DNA of 64,000 nucleotides from Coptis chinensis (lineage: Eukaryota > Streptophyta > Magnoliopsida > Ranunculales > Ranunculaceae), in assembly GCA_015680905.1 (NCBI GenBank), contig CM027381.1:89677501-89741500 (forward strand), written 5' to 3'. The stretch's first letter is position 1. Every line of letters starts with the position of its first letter. The notes under the pieces were generated by a model. The model was not told the DNA's origin. It was given only the letters and a program-made list of their open reading frames with translations, and searched no databases. The position numbers were made by a program, and so were the translations under genes. Positions 1-11,760 of this stretch are shown one piece after another.

Positions 1-2516
1 TGGGTTTGACTTTTGATAGAAAGAGAAATGGGGGAATACCAAATAGTAATTTTGAATAATGTTAATATAGGAAACTAATATTTGAATTTTGAATGTTGGG
101 TATAGATTATCTTTAATTTTCGGAAAGTTTTAAATAAGAAGGAAACAATATATTAACATAAGGAACTTAATAGATATAATACTTTTAATAGAAAATAAGA
201 TTTCCATAGTTAGGAATAAGGATATTTAGTAAAATTGGAAGTGAAGCAAAATATATGGTGTCTCCAGAGAAAGTAGTTTTTCTCAAAAACACAAACAGCA
301 CACTCAAGCAAAAATGAAGAAAAATGGCGGATTTTGCTAGCTAGCTGGGATTGGTTATCGCATAGTCTTTTTCGATATTTCTTTTTCTCGTCTATGCACA
401 GAGAGGTGAGTAGTTTAGTTTCATTTTTTTTTCTCGTCTATACAGAGAGATGACTTTACTGTAGGACTACATGTTTTCGTTCATTTTCATTTTCTGCTCA
501 TTTCTGTTCAACAATGATTCTTCTCCTTAATGTTTAAAACTTATTAGATTTGTTAGGACTATCGAAACCCTTAGGTGGTTGTAAAGGGAGGCGTGAGCCC
601 CCAAACCTCCTCCCCTGTAAATATTCAATACTGCGATACTGAGGGGTTGGATATTGTATGTATTTTTGTTTTTTGAACTGTTTTGTTTGTATTGCGGGTT
701 GGTTGTTTGATAAATGGTGGTAGGGGGGAGTTTGAGGGTGGTTGAAAGCTTCAAGAACGTTAATGGCGGTCGGATCTAAGAGTTGAGAGGTGTTTTCGAA
801 ACTGAGATTTGGGGTTTCTTGGTGAAGTAAAGTTGTGGGGTTTTTCACCCACACAAATTTTCGCTGGGTTATTTTTGGGTGGTGTGTGAAGGATTTTTGG
901 GTGGCTAGAAGCTAGTGCTGGTGTTGGGAAGGAGATGACCCGTGAGAGCGATCTAGTGCTCCCGGTCGGTGTGTAACTTTTTTTTTAGACCTGTGAATAA
1001 TTAGTTGGGTCAAACCACAACAGTTTTTGTTTTTGGGCCAATTCTTTTATCTTTTGTTTTGGGCCAGTTTAACATGTTTATGTGGGCTGGTCCATAGAAT
1101 ATTAAGTGAATCACATAGGCCGGGTTAAATAATTTTAAGGTCTGTTTCGGTTAGTTGGGCCAAATCAGTTTATGGGCGGGGGTACGACTTAAGTTATGGA
1201 ACCGGGTTAGCTTAGCCAAGTTGGTTAGGACCAAAGTTTGATTTGTTTTAAATATGGGTTTGGGTGAGGACCAGTTGGGATGACCACCGATTATGACTGT
1301 TGATTGTTGGGTTTGACTATTGACCCGTTGACTGTTGACTTTTTCCAAAATGTTATAGATTGAATTTTACGGACCAATCCGACGATAGGATGTTGGTGAT
1401 ACTTGTATAAACTTGTTTGTCAGTATCTAATATAGATTTGACGTTAATCTTGTGTGAATATTGACACGTGAAGATAGGGAAATTTTAAGATGCATAGATA
1501 TATACATTTGAATAAATTACGTAATGAAAATCCTAGAACCTAGCTACCACAACTCATGTGATTAGCCCTGTGTAGGGCCTGTGCAATTTGATTGGTCCTT
1601 TTGGCGTTTTAGTTAATCTGAATGGCCCTTCTGGTGTAGCCGAATAGTGGCTTGATTATCTCGTTCGCAAACTTTAGAACGAGACGCGCGTTATTTTTAT
1701 GCCGAATAGTGGCATTACTCACATAATGGCTTCCGTGTGGATGTATCATGTTAAGGTAGTTACGCGGGTGGTCCAAGATGTGAGGGGAGGCATGTGGAAA
1801 CTAGGTAAAACATAGAGCCGAAACTAGGTAAAACATAGAGACGACGTGTTATTAGGGACACTTGATAAATGTTACTTCGGTGTGGTTATTGATTTAAGAC
1901 TTTCAAGTTAAGTTTCATTTTATGCTATGATTATTACAAATTGTTTTGCAGAATAGTGAGTTAAACTAATTATTCTTGCAGAGAGGACCCACTCTGCGAT
2001 AGAGTATGCATAAAGGTAAGTACTAGGATACCATACGTTTGATTTACTCTTAGTTAGAAGCTAATGCGCCTCGGTGGAGGAACTACCTGCCATATAAAGA
2101 ACGAAATTTTATGTATATCTAAATGGTTTTTCTAAGGCTACTCATACTAGCATTATTTATAATGGTGACCCGATTTGCATGTTTGCTAATCGGGTATGTT
2201 CTTATATGAACATAGTCGATCAGCGTGGACAAGGGTTAGTTGATGTTCGAGAAGGTGGTGTGTTGCTCGTGATTGATGTTAAGTATTTATTTTTAATAAG
2301 ATGTCGGTTCATTTTTCCTGAGAGATGTAGTGGAATTTGTTGGGGACATATGTTTGAATTTATTTTATGAATTCTTAAGTGAAGAAGTTTGTAACTTAAT
2401 TTTGATTGCAAGTTTTCATAATGATAAGTTATTGTTAACAATATTTTATTATTTAGATTTTTCCGCATGTGTTATTATTTTCTTAAGGGTTATGTAATAG
2501 ATTGGGTTTTGAGGTT
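1..2516. other. Non-coding, repeat-like region with no gene recognised
   Basis: I see no protein with recognisable motifs on either strand; open frames are short and lack coding character. Two small tandem duplications are visible: a 26-28 bp unit containing TTTCTCGTCTAT followed by ACAGAGAG (about 382-455), and a 21-bp unit GAAACTAGGTAAAACATAGA(G) at 1797-1817 and 1820-1840. The stretch around 1300-1340, rich in TTGAC/GTTGAC words, resembles non-coding parts of plant retrotransposons, but I cannot assign a family or boundaries. Confidence 0.4.
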
Positions 2517-2592
2517 GTTGTCACATCTCGGATATCGAGGAGTCGGATATAATTTATATTATCTGATTTATCAAAATTCGGGGTGTAACAAC
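2517..2592. repeat. Short inverted repeat (TTGTCACATCTCGGAT hairpin)
   Basis: The arms at 2517-2533 and 2576-2592 are imperfect inverted copies (GTTGTCACATCTCGGAT against GTTGTTACACCCCGAAT on the opposite strand), separated by an AT-rich loop. A related word, TTGTCATATCCCCG, occurs near 14865 inside the third-level insertion of the nested transposon. It may mark the end of an unclassified transposon, but no target duplication was found. Confidence 0.45.
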
Positions 2593-4108
2593 CGTTGAAG
2601 GGGATTTGGTTAAAAGAGCTTTAGCCGCTTTGATTCAAGACATTAGTGCGCACATAAGATGTCTCTTGGTTGCTTTTGGAGTCCTAAGTGCTAACAGAGG
2701 AGAAAATATAGCATTTTGTATTTGTTTTTTAATGTGGGGGAAGAAGCTTAGATCAGGTCGCCCTTCAGAGCTGCAATTTTTTTCCTTTCCTTAAAAAGAT
2801 TTACATTTAACTGGATTATCACTTGTCGGTACAACACTGCTAGAAAAATGAAGCTTGACATGTTCATTGCATGTGCGCAAGAAACTGCAAATTCCAAGCA
2901 AATCTAATAGATACTTTGGTGGATCATGTAGAAATACCAAACAGCCGCAAATCTGATTTATTCTAGAACATAGCGCCATAAAACATGAGTTCAACTACCG
3001 TTTGCTTACTCTCTTGTAATATTAAAGTATAAAATGCAAAGGCACTTCCATTTGACGCTCAAATACAATACGCTTGAAATTTTAAACCATTGTCAACTCA
3101 TGACTAGCCATGCAGACATGCAGTTCGTGAGAATTCTCACCATAAAATCTTTTGTATCACCAACAACTAACAACACTTTTACAAGCTGCTGAAAGTTTCC
3201 GGAAGTCTATGAAATAAATTAGTAAAGTCTAGCACTCTGACATTGTTTTAGAAGGCTTTGAGAATGATTATCCTAAATGAACGTTTCTCAAGATGAGGTC
3301 GTTGTTAAAGTACCCTACAAGTTTAGTATCACAGTGCCTTACTTTTTCTGGTTGAAGCTATGGATATGCTCATATGCATACTTCTATTTCTTCTAAGGAC
3401 CAAGTCAAGAAAAGATCACCTTGACGAAGTTTATGACATACTACCAAACACCACAGATTCCATTCTATGTTAGCAATTATAGCTCAGGTGCACAACTCCA
3501 CTTCAAATTATCTCTTTGCAAATTTATAGTTCAGGGACTTGAGAACCATAGCTTCAATCACTTGTTAGTGTGGAAGGGACTTGAGAACCATATCTTCAAT
3601 CACTTGTTAGTGTTAGTGTGGAAACTCGATTCTAACTGAATTATGTTATGTTTTGAGATGACATATTGTTTCATTTACTTAGATTGGAAATAATGCCAGA
3701 AATAGTGGAAAGAGAACATTACACTTGTGATTTGTACGAAAGATGAATGCCAAAACTCGTATGTACAATTTGAGTGCTTTAATAAATTGAATTTTCTTTT
3801 CAAAGAGTAATTACAGCATAAGTGTTATAGAAATACAGAGCAAAAATTGCTAACTCTGGAACGGATACATTGATCGAACCAAACTATTATCATCATATAA
3901 ACAAAGGAATAAGAAGACCAAGACTGGGATATGCTGAAAGGTGTTCTCTTTCTTTTCAACCTTTTGAGTCATAGCAAAGCCCCAACTTATGCAGCATGGT
4001 TACCGATGCCATGTCATCATGAAGTTTAGCCTTAGTAGATTTTTGCTTCTGCAGCCACCAGCCTTCTATATATTTGATGAGAGTTACTACCAGATTTGTA
4101 AACTCCTC
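2593..4108. other. No gene recognised; contains a 42-bp tandem duplication
   Basis: No homology is evident. A short open stretch at 2606-2794 (+) has no motif I recognise. At 3534-3575 and 3576-3623 a unit beginning GGGACTTGAGAACCATA is repeated head to tail, the second copy carrying a 6-bp TGTTAG slip. The 3' flank of the O-fucosyltransferase fragment begins at 4108 and downstream. Confidence 0.4.
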
Positions 4109-4921
4109 AAAGTTTAGCCTCGCTCAGACACTCGTGAGGATTTGCATAGAAGTATTCTTCCTCCTTGGGCTTGTCTAGAATAACTTTTCGAGGACTTGGC
4201 ATTCCCAACCTTTTGTGGTGTGCCAATCGGATAGCAACTTCAAACTCATCCCAAGAGAGTGTCTTATTATGATACAAATCAATCAACTCTACAAGCTTTC
4301 TTCTATCCGTACAATAGTTTTTGAACCCATGATACCGCGCAGCAAGTTAAAACTCGGCAAAGCTACGTGATGTTGTTTTCTCTCACAAACCCGGATATAG
4401 CGTAATGTAAAGCTTATGTGCAAAATTTACAAAGCCAAAGAAAGTACAATTCAAACATGTGGTGACCTTCAACTAATTTAGCCATGTTCCCATCATAAGT
4501 AGGAATGAATATGTTGTTGGCAACAGAAACGATGAAGTCCAGGGCTGCCATTTGAGATGAGTGGTTATGAAATTGTTGCAAATCCCCAGGATCGAGCAAC
4601 ATCTCCTTTTTCACCTAAAACGATAGTAGGCCAATCAGAAATCAAAGTAATCAAACACTGATACATAAGCATCCATAAATTTTAGCTGGTTGAATATGAT
4701 GAAGGTTTAAAAGACTCACAAGCCGCGGAAATGCAGCTCTTAATGCCATAAGCCTCCTTTCACTGCCATATATCTCACCAGAGGCTATATATATCTGAGT
4801 GCTCTTCCCAAAGCCTAATGCTTGTAAAACTAATGCCATCTCCTCTGGTGTAAGAGGACATGTGCCTCGGGATCTCCTTTCCTCATAAACCAACTCTTTC
4901 TCCCTCCGCCAAGGATATGCA
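4109..4921 (-). pseudogene. O-fucosyltransferase family protein, C-terminal gene fragment
   Basis: Three blocks on the minus strand match, in order, the C-terminal end of plant GDP-fucose protein O-fucosyltransferase (DUF246/GT106-type) proteins, which act in the Golgi. Block A (about 4921-4720) begins AYPWRREKEL and contains CPLTPEEMALVLQALGF and IYIASGEIYG; it is bounded by an acceptor-like GATCAG and a GTGAGT donor. Block B (from 4614 after TTTTAG) has [16 protein letters not shown] and [16 protein letters not shown]. Block C, ending at stop TGA 4109-4111, has KLVELIDLYHNKTLSWDEF and KPKEEEYFYANPHECL. The upstream exons, which carry most of the catalytic domain, are absent. Block C is preceded by an in-frame TAA with no AG acceptor between it and the homologous sequence, so splicing B to C looks broken. 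I read it as a decayed or truncated copy, not a working gene. Confidence 0.8.
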
Positions 4922-6540
4922 CTGATCATATCCATTTAACACAATCAAGCTACAAGTGTTCTGTTAATTACAGACAAAATCTAGCAGGAATCACATGTAT
5001 CCACAACTATTTATAATAGTAAAAGACCGTGAAAGCATTTTGAATTACTTTCAATCAAAATCATGCCTTAGGAGTCGGATAAACTAAGGCCACCACAACA
5101 AAATCAACCTAATCAAAAGAAATCTCTCCATCTACATTGGACGTGCGCTACCGGCTACTAGCCAAGACAGCACAATAAGAAAAGATTTCTCTATCAATTA
5201 ATAGCATTATAACAACTGATTGACTACAACAATTGATTGAAGACTAGTGCAGATGAATCAACAAATAAATGAGAAATTCAGATTGACTTAATTAATCAAC
5301 TCAATTATATAATGTCAAGCAATCAAGATTAGATATATAAATCTTTCATTTTAATATCTCATATAAAACCCATATTCAAAACCAAGCATTTTTCAATACA
5401 GGGCAATCAGACTAAGTAAATCAAATAATACTCAAACAAACCTCTACCATGCAAGCACAGAAAGATACAACATAACCCCATTCATCCTATTATCAGAAAA
5501 GAAAACTTTAATACATCTAAATCAAGTGCACATGCAAGAAAAATCATAATTTGAATACATAACTAAAAGAGAAATCGAAATAAACAGAACTCCATTAGTT
5601 TTAAACTCATATATTACCAATGCATGTTTTTCCCCAACTTCAAAGATGCATCTTTGCATACTAGTAGATTGAGAGTAAAGTTGAGAAAGAGAATTTGAAG
5701 TGGTTGAATGTTGAATGAAGATCTCATGTCCATCTCTTCAAACAAAAGAAAGATCATTTCTTCTGTTACTATCCATAGCTTTTTTTTCAAACTTTATTTG
5801 TTCTTTCTCTCTAAGTACTTTACGACTGTGAAGTTGACTAAGATGAAGAAGAAGACATCGTTATTAACGTTTTTGTAGAAAAAAAAAAACTAGAGCTGAA
5901 GGGGTTTGTTGTTATTGGACAAATGACAAATTTGCCTAGGTGGATTGAAACGAATATGAGTATGTGACTAAGAAAATGTAATTATTCTTTTGCTGGGATT
6001 TCAGTGTTGAAACTAAAATATTTAGTGGGATTCTTTTCTACTTTCTGTGAAACTCTCTGTCTCTAAAAAAAGAAGAAGTTGGAGAGAGAATAGGAGAGAG
6101 GGAGTGAGTGAGAGAGTTTTGAGAAAACCCTTCGCGAGATAATATTTCGAAATTTCGGTTTTAAACTAAAATCCGTAAACGGACGTCCGTCTAGGAGGGG
6201 ATATATATATATATATACCCGGCTCCTAAAATGACCTTAAATAAGGACCAAATCTAAAACAACCACAATTTCACCTACAAAATAATTTAAATATTCCCTA
6301 ACTTAGATAAAAATTGTTGTCCATTTTTGAAAAATATCTAATGGTCAAGAAATGTCTAGTTTTTGCAATCATTTTTTGCCAATGTTAAAAATTGTCAAAC
6401 GAGTTAAATTTTTGTAGAGATGTTATTTATGGTTAGTAGATGATATGTACAAAAGATTAGGTTTTAAATCATTTTGTAGGTGAAGTTGTGGTTATTTTAG
6501 ATTTGATCCTTATTTAATGTCCTTTTAATATATATATATA
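4922..6540. other. AT-rich intergenic DNA, no gene seen
   Basis: I looked for the missing 5' exons of the O-fucosyltransferase fragment on the minus strand and found none. A purine-rich GAGAGA tract lies at about 6060-6125 and a short (TA)n at about 6200-6220. Confidence 0.4.
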
Positions 6541-6613
6541 TTCCGAAAGTACATTTTGAAAGTTTTTGATGATATATATATATATATATATATATATGGA
6601 ACTAGGTTTTTGA

Positions 6614-6683
<70 letters not shown>

Positions 6684-6718
6684 TCGAAAAAACCTGAATT
6701 TCAAAATGTACTCGGAAT
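6541..6718. repeat. Foldback element with (TA)n loop
   Basis: The left arm (6541-6572, TTCCGAAAGTACATTTTGAA...) and right arm (6681-6718) are imperfect inverted copies around two long TA runs. The right arm and its continuation resemble sequence at 38610-38680, so this is one copy of a dispersed repeat family. The TA runs create spurious YIYIYI open frames. Confidence 0.6.
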
Positions 6719-6787
6719 ATAACAAAATAAGTGCCGGAATTTCAAATACTAGTCTCCTATGAAGTGAAGTTTTGTTGACTAACTCAT

Positions 6788-7413
6788 TGTGAGGGACTAA
6801 TATACACAACCAATGTATATCATACACGTGTCCAACACAACTCATCAAAAGAACATTCCCCCCCTCATGACAGCTCGCTTCATAGCGAACCAAACTGTCT
6901 CTCCATCACGAATTGACACCATCAGAAGACACCTCCCCTGACGAACTCATGACAAATCGCTTCACAGCGAACCAACATAATCACTTCGCCTAACGACCTC
7001 ATACACTCACCCTACGACCTCACTCTAAAGTGACTCAAGTCGAATGACGACCTCATCCTAGAGCGACCTCCATAGTGCTCGCTCACCTTGTTCCATAATG
7101 GCTAGTAACGTACGCCTTCACTGATGCATTCAAGGCCGCAGCTTCAGTCGTGCACCTCATCAATCGCCATAACTCGCCATCATGACCTGAAGACCATGAT
7201 TTGACCTAACACTAAAGAAAAGGAAGGACAACCAAGGTTTTCTTTTTAAAAGGGACAGGAACTACGTCTGACCTGATTCAAGTCTCCCCTAGCAAAGAGG
7301 ACTTGACACGTAGGCAGTTCGCTCAGAACGAACTAGGTCAATTCAATCCCACAAACACCCTTCTCCCCGATTATTGCCTACATTTGTAAGGTCAACCAAT
7401 TAGAACCTTTACA
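6788..7413 (+). repeat. 5' LTR
   Basis: Left long terminal repeat, TGTGAG...TTTACA. In the first 95 or so bases a hand alignment with the right LTR shows four substitutions and one single-base indel, so the insertion is not recent. The 3' part (CTACGTCTGACCTGATT, then CGTAGGCAG) is also recognisable in the solo LTR at 45.9 kb. Confidence 0.9.
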
Positions 7414-7431
7414 TTGGCGCCATTTGTGGGG
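7414..7431 (+). other. Primer-binding-site region
   Basis: TTGGCGCCATTTGTGGGG follows directly after the LTR end, the position and form of primer-binding sites in many plant Ty3/gypsy elements. I did not assign the tRNA. Confidence 0.7.
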
Positions 7432-7485
7432 TGATTTCCTAGAGAAAACAACACGATCAAGTCATTATTCTTAGGCCCACAAAGC

Positions 7486-8148
7486 ATGGAAATCCTCATG
7501 GATTCATTCAATGAACTTGTCTCTACTGTGAGTACAATGCAATAAGCAATCTCCAACTTAGAAGAAGACAACCAAACCCTGTGGAGAATTTCAATCCTAA
7601 CTGGGCACCCCGTGATCCGCATCAACGCCTCAACACCGACAAAACCACTCCAAAATTTAAGATGATTTCGAGAAGACCGAATCAAAGACAACCACAAGGA
7701 GTACAACATACATTCCAGTTCCATATGAACCAGAGAACCATCGCAGCCATGACAACAGATATAGCATGAGGAACACAATACCCAAGCCTGAAGCAACTTC
7801 AAACCACCAGAAGAAAAGAAAACGACGAGGGAGCAGACAGTTTTCCTCTATCCAAACCAATGGAAGAAATCCTCGAGGAAATCTAACGCACTCCATTTTT
7901 TCAACCCACCCCCTGAGAGCAGACAAGCTCCCCAAGAAACCAGGCAATCACTTCTGCCATTATCACCAACTCTGCAACCACACACCAATGAATGTCAGCA
8001 CTTGAAACACCACATTCAAGACCTTCTCAATAAAGGTTACCTATATGAGTACCTAGCAATTCCAGAAATCGAACTGGTTACCCCCCCATGGCACAACTCA
8101 ATCTGCGAAACTCTCCAGATCGTTAAGTCACATTTTCAACCACATTAG
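7486..8148 (+). pseudogene. Decayed, internally deleted gag of the LTR retrotransposon
   Basis: An ATG at 7486 opens a short helical N-terminal stretch (MEILMDSFNELVSTVSTMQ), closed at once by a TAA. A basic stretch follows around 7670-7830. Around 7940-8090 come the remains of a zinc-knuckle-like motif: FCHYHQLCNHT, then after a one-base frameshift ECQHLKHHIQDLLNKGYL. This Cys-x-x-His...Glu-Cys pattern followed by a helical L-K-x-x-I region is seen in gag of Tat-type elements. The capsid core is missing and at least two frameshifts or stops separate the pieces, so no functional Gag can be made. Confidence 0.65.
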
Positions 8149-9262
8149 AAACATTCCATTTTTCAAACCGGATATCAAACCAATACCAAACGTCACCAGT
8201 CAGCCGTTCTGTCAATTCCACCAAGTTCACTCCCATCACACCGACAAGTGCAAGTGCTTGAGAAATTAAATACAATACCTGATAAGCGAAAGGACTCTTG
8301 AAGGAATTCGTTGACAACAAACTACAATAATCTAGTAGAGGTCCAGAACAAAGGGACTACATCCACCTAGTATGCCAACAGTGGCGAACCACAAAAACAA
8401 AAGAGAGGCCGAACTACTGGGGCTTTTACTCAAACACCCGTGTCAATAGGCAAGACCAGAATAGAACATGACTCCCTCCATTCTACACTCCCAGTTTGCA
8501 AATGGATCCATCCATATCGTCCAGATTCACTAACCTATAGTTAGGTCGCTTACCACAACAACGATGTATGGCAGCGCACATTAGCTAATCTAGCACGATA
8601 CACACAACAGTTCACAAAGAACCACCATCATATGAGCAAAGGAGTATCTATGCTTTCTCAAAGGTCAATTCAACACGTTTTATTTATTTCGTCAATGTCT
8701 TACCTCTATGTTCATCAATAAAATTATCCCCTTTCATGGAACATGTTTTTCTTCGTACTTACAATTCAATGTAGAAAAATACCTAGTTCACAATGTCAAA
8801 CCAGTTTGCTTCCACACACACATTAGAACAACTAACAAACTGCTATAACCACAAAGTCACACTCGACTCCCCCATAACAAAGGAGACGAACATTACACCA
8901 GGACGATGCACAAAAAAAAAAAACTCCGTCCATACGAAAAACATAGTGACCAACTCAAAACTCACTCTTACTCAAGAGAGACGTCACCAAACCACATAGA
9001 ACGAAGCATACTGATCAACCAGCAGTATGCTCCAATAAGTCCTGGCCATAAATAGCCCTTGATCTCACCTACTCAGAGCAGATTGATACCAATCATATGA
9101 CCACACCAAGATCAACTCACAATCATAGTCGCACAACGCAAACCATATTGGGGGCATCGCCAATAAACAAATGCACCGATAGAAACACCCCACCAATCCG
9201 GATGTATCTTTTACCATTAGTTTGTATTAACAGCCACGTCGTGTAAGGTCACATTTCTTTTT
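8149..9262. other. Non-coding interior of the LTR retrotransposon
   Basis: No pol motif (protease DSG, reverse transcriptase YxDD, integrase HHCC) was found on either strand. Short open frames here have no recognisable domain. Confidence 0.55.
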
Positions 9263-10240
9263 CAGGATCAACTCCACATGTCCTTACCTCACGAGCTCAC
9301 TCCAAAGTGACTCCAACTAGGTAAATAGTCTTGCTAGCTGGGGACCTATATTTCTAGGACCAGTTCAGGATCGAGATATCATGGTATCATACCAATGGAG
9401 AGCGGAAGCTAGGAGCAACTCAACATGAACTTACCTCACAAGCTCACTCCAAAGTGACTCTAGCCGGGTAAATAGTCTCGCTAACTGGGGACCTAAACTT
9501 CTAGGACTAGTTCATAATCGAGCTATGATTGTATCATACCAATGGACGACCTCGTCTAGGATCAACTTCACATGAACTTACCTCACGAGCTCACTCCAAA
9601 ATGACTCCAGCCGGGTAAATAGTCTCGCGATCAACTGGGGACCTAAACTTCTAGGACCAATTCAGAATCGAGCTATGATGGTATCATACCAACAGATGAC
9701 CTCGTCTAGGATCAACTCCACACGTACTTACCTCATGAGCTCACTCAAAAGTGACTCCAGCCGGGTAAATAGTCTCGCCAGCTGGAGACCTATATTTCTA
9801 GGACCAGTTTAGGATCGAACTATCATGGTATCATACAAATGGAGAGCAAAGGCTAGGAGCAACATAACATGAACTCGCCTCAAGAGCTCACTCCAAAGTG
9901 ACTCTAACTGGGCAAATAGTCTCGCCAATTGGGGACCTAAACTTCTAGGACTAGTTCAGGATCAACCTATATGATGGTATCATACCAATGGACAATCTCG
10001 TCCAGGATCAACTCATCATGTACTCTCCCCACGAGCTCACTCCAAAGTAACTCAAGCCGGGTGTCCAGGAGAAACTCAACGTTGGAACGGTCACTTAGTC
10101 TACTGAAGTGCCACCTAACCTACAGATCGGTCACTTATATGCAGGACGATCTAAATCTATGAGCAAATCAACATGAAATTGCCTCACGAGCTCACTCCAA
10201 AGTAACTCAAGCCAGGTAGACGACCTCGTCCAGGAACAAC
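9263..10240. repeat. Tandem array of about 150-bp units inside the LTR retrotransposon
   Basis: The word CTCACGAGCTCACTCCAAAGTGACT recurs with small changes near 9288, 9436, 9582, 9732, 9880, 10030 and 10182, about seven copies. Between them each unit carries GGGTAAATAGTCTCGC, GGGGACCTAAACTTCTAGGAC and ATGGTATCATACCAATGGA. Later units are shortened or rearranged. A shorter version (ACCTCACTC...AAAGTGACTCAAG) is present in each LTR, so the array may have grown from LTR-derived sequence. Confidence 0.85.
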
Positions 10241-10657
10241 TCAATGATGGAATGGCCACTCAGTCTATTGAAGTGTCACCAACCCTAAAGATTGCTTATT
10301 CATACACAGGACAATCTAAAGCTAGGCGCGTTCCATCACAAAACTACAAGCTATGGAACTACACTTCTAGGATCATAGCTCCCATAACAACACCAACAGA
10401 GTTTTACTATGCTAAAAACAAAGGAACATTCAAGCAAAATAGATCATCAAAGCTACTCAAAGAACTACCCAAGCTACCTTAGGAAACCAGTTCACAAAGC
10501 TTCATAGTATCAAAAGAACTGCCCGAGTCACCTCAGGAAACAAGTTCGCAGAAGCGCAATTGTATCAAGTAATGACCTGGTCAAACCAGTCCAAAAAGTA
10601 AACATCCTCCCGTCACACCAATATAACAGGCAAAGTTTAAACATTACATTACTCAAA

Positions 10658-10774
10658 CTATGGGGACATGCCCCCATCATCCATAACTCCATCAATAGAG
10701 TCGGATAAGACAGCATGACGATCTCTGGAACGCACAACAGGAACATCCTCTGTTAGATCGGCACCACTTTCACC
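10658..10774 (-). pseudogene. C-terminal end of the antisense ORF, left of the hAT insertion
   Basis: Read on the minus strand from the hAT boundary, the frame used by the antisense ORF right of the hAT (17519 onward), allowing for one copy of the 8-bp target duplication, stays open here and ends at TAG 10658-10660 after DDGGMSP. This shows that the hAT split one pre-existing reading frame. The short acidic tail has no known function. Confidence 0.7.
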
Positions 10775-11437
10775 CAGTGGAAGAGCCAGGGGGCCCAGGG
10801 TACACCCGGTGTACCCTCAACTTGAAGAAAAAAAAATAGTTAGTGTATCAGGCGTAAGTGCTAAGAAGCAAAAAAAAAATAGCATGTGTTGATGCCTGAT
10901 GTACTATGTACTTGATGTAATGATGTGTAAAAGGAAAAAAGTATAAACGAAACCAAAAGACCCATGTACTAATGCGTGACTCGTGACTTCTTGAGAGGTG
11001 ATAACAGTACCAAAAAAAAATAATAATAATAAATAGAAAACCCAACAATCACTCCACCGAAAAAACCCACCCATATATAAACCCAAACAAATAAACATTC
11101 TCACTGCTCACGTACTCTACTCCTCCTCTCTTCCATTCTCTATTATTCTATATTAAAATTTAAGTCTTCTACTCTTCTACCGAAACAAACAACTTTACAT
11201 CTACCGGTTTTGTGGAGGTAACTAAATAACCCTTATATTATTTAATTTTTTGTCGTCTTTTTATACGGATTCCTAAACCATATTAATTATTTAGATTTTT
11301 ATATGTTTGTGATTATTATTTTATTTTGTGCACATCATTGGTGGTTTATTTTAATTCGTGCTTTTAATTAAATTGATTGGTGGTTTATTTTAATTGTTTA
11401 AATAACTATGCTAAAGTATTTGATCAGATAAAAGTCG

Positions 11438-11754
11438 TTGCCCGCTCTACCAACTAGTAACATAGATCATGTTGTTAGTGTTAAAGTAGGATCCTCTTCA
11501 AAGCGAAGTCACCATGAAACTGAGGATGGTGGTGTTGAACAACCTACGTCAAAGCGGGTTCAACATGAAAATCATGAAGAACTTGACTTGTCTAGTCTTC
11601 TAGGAGACCCTGGATTGAGGAACAAGATTTCAGATTATCATCCTAATGATCATGACTCAGTGAGAAGAACATATTTTCTTAGGGGTCCTTGCTAGCCTAA
11701 TCATACTTTTTCTTGAAGGACAATAGGCAAAAGGAACCATCACTTTCAGAAAGT
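11438..11754 (+). pseudogene. hAT transposase-like gene, N-terminal part
   Basis: The frame encodes a basic, nuclear-signal-like N-terminus (SSSKRSHHETED, TSKRVQHENHEEL) and then DPGLRNKISDYHPNDHDSVR and YFLRGPC, the signature preceding the TTF-type zinc finger of plant zinc-finger MYM-type-1-like hAT proteins. The expected next residues are readable only through in-frame TAG and TGA codons. No ATG opens the frame: the position used is TTG, so the start codon may be lost. A likely 5' leader intron lies upstream (GTGGAG|GTAACT near 11212-11222 to TTGATCAG near 11427). Coding similarity stops at the insertion junction near 11755. Confidence 0.8.
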
Positions 11755-11760
11755 GTAAAG

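Noticed and set aside
2606..2794. Short plus-strand frame reading RALAALIQDISAHIRCLL
   Set aside because: No family recognised, no splice or start context, and a single short frame is expected by chance.
6556..6762. Open frame with long YIYIYI runs (also at 48006-48279 and 53209-53445)
   Set aside because: Translation of (TA)n microsatellites.
7392..8320. Minus-strand open frames over the retrotransposon gag
   Set aside because: They are shadows of the plus-strand gag remnant, which has the recognisable zinc-knuckle-like pattern.
9263..10240. Could the regular repeat be a CRISPR array?
   Set aside because: The units are contiguous 150-bp tandem copies without unique spacers, and the DNA is plant nuclear.
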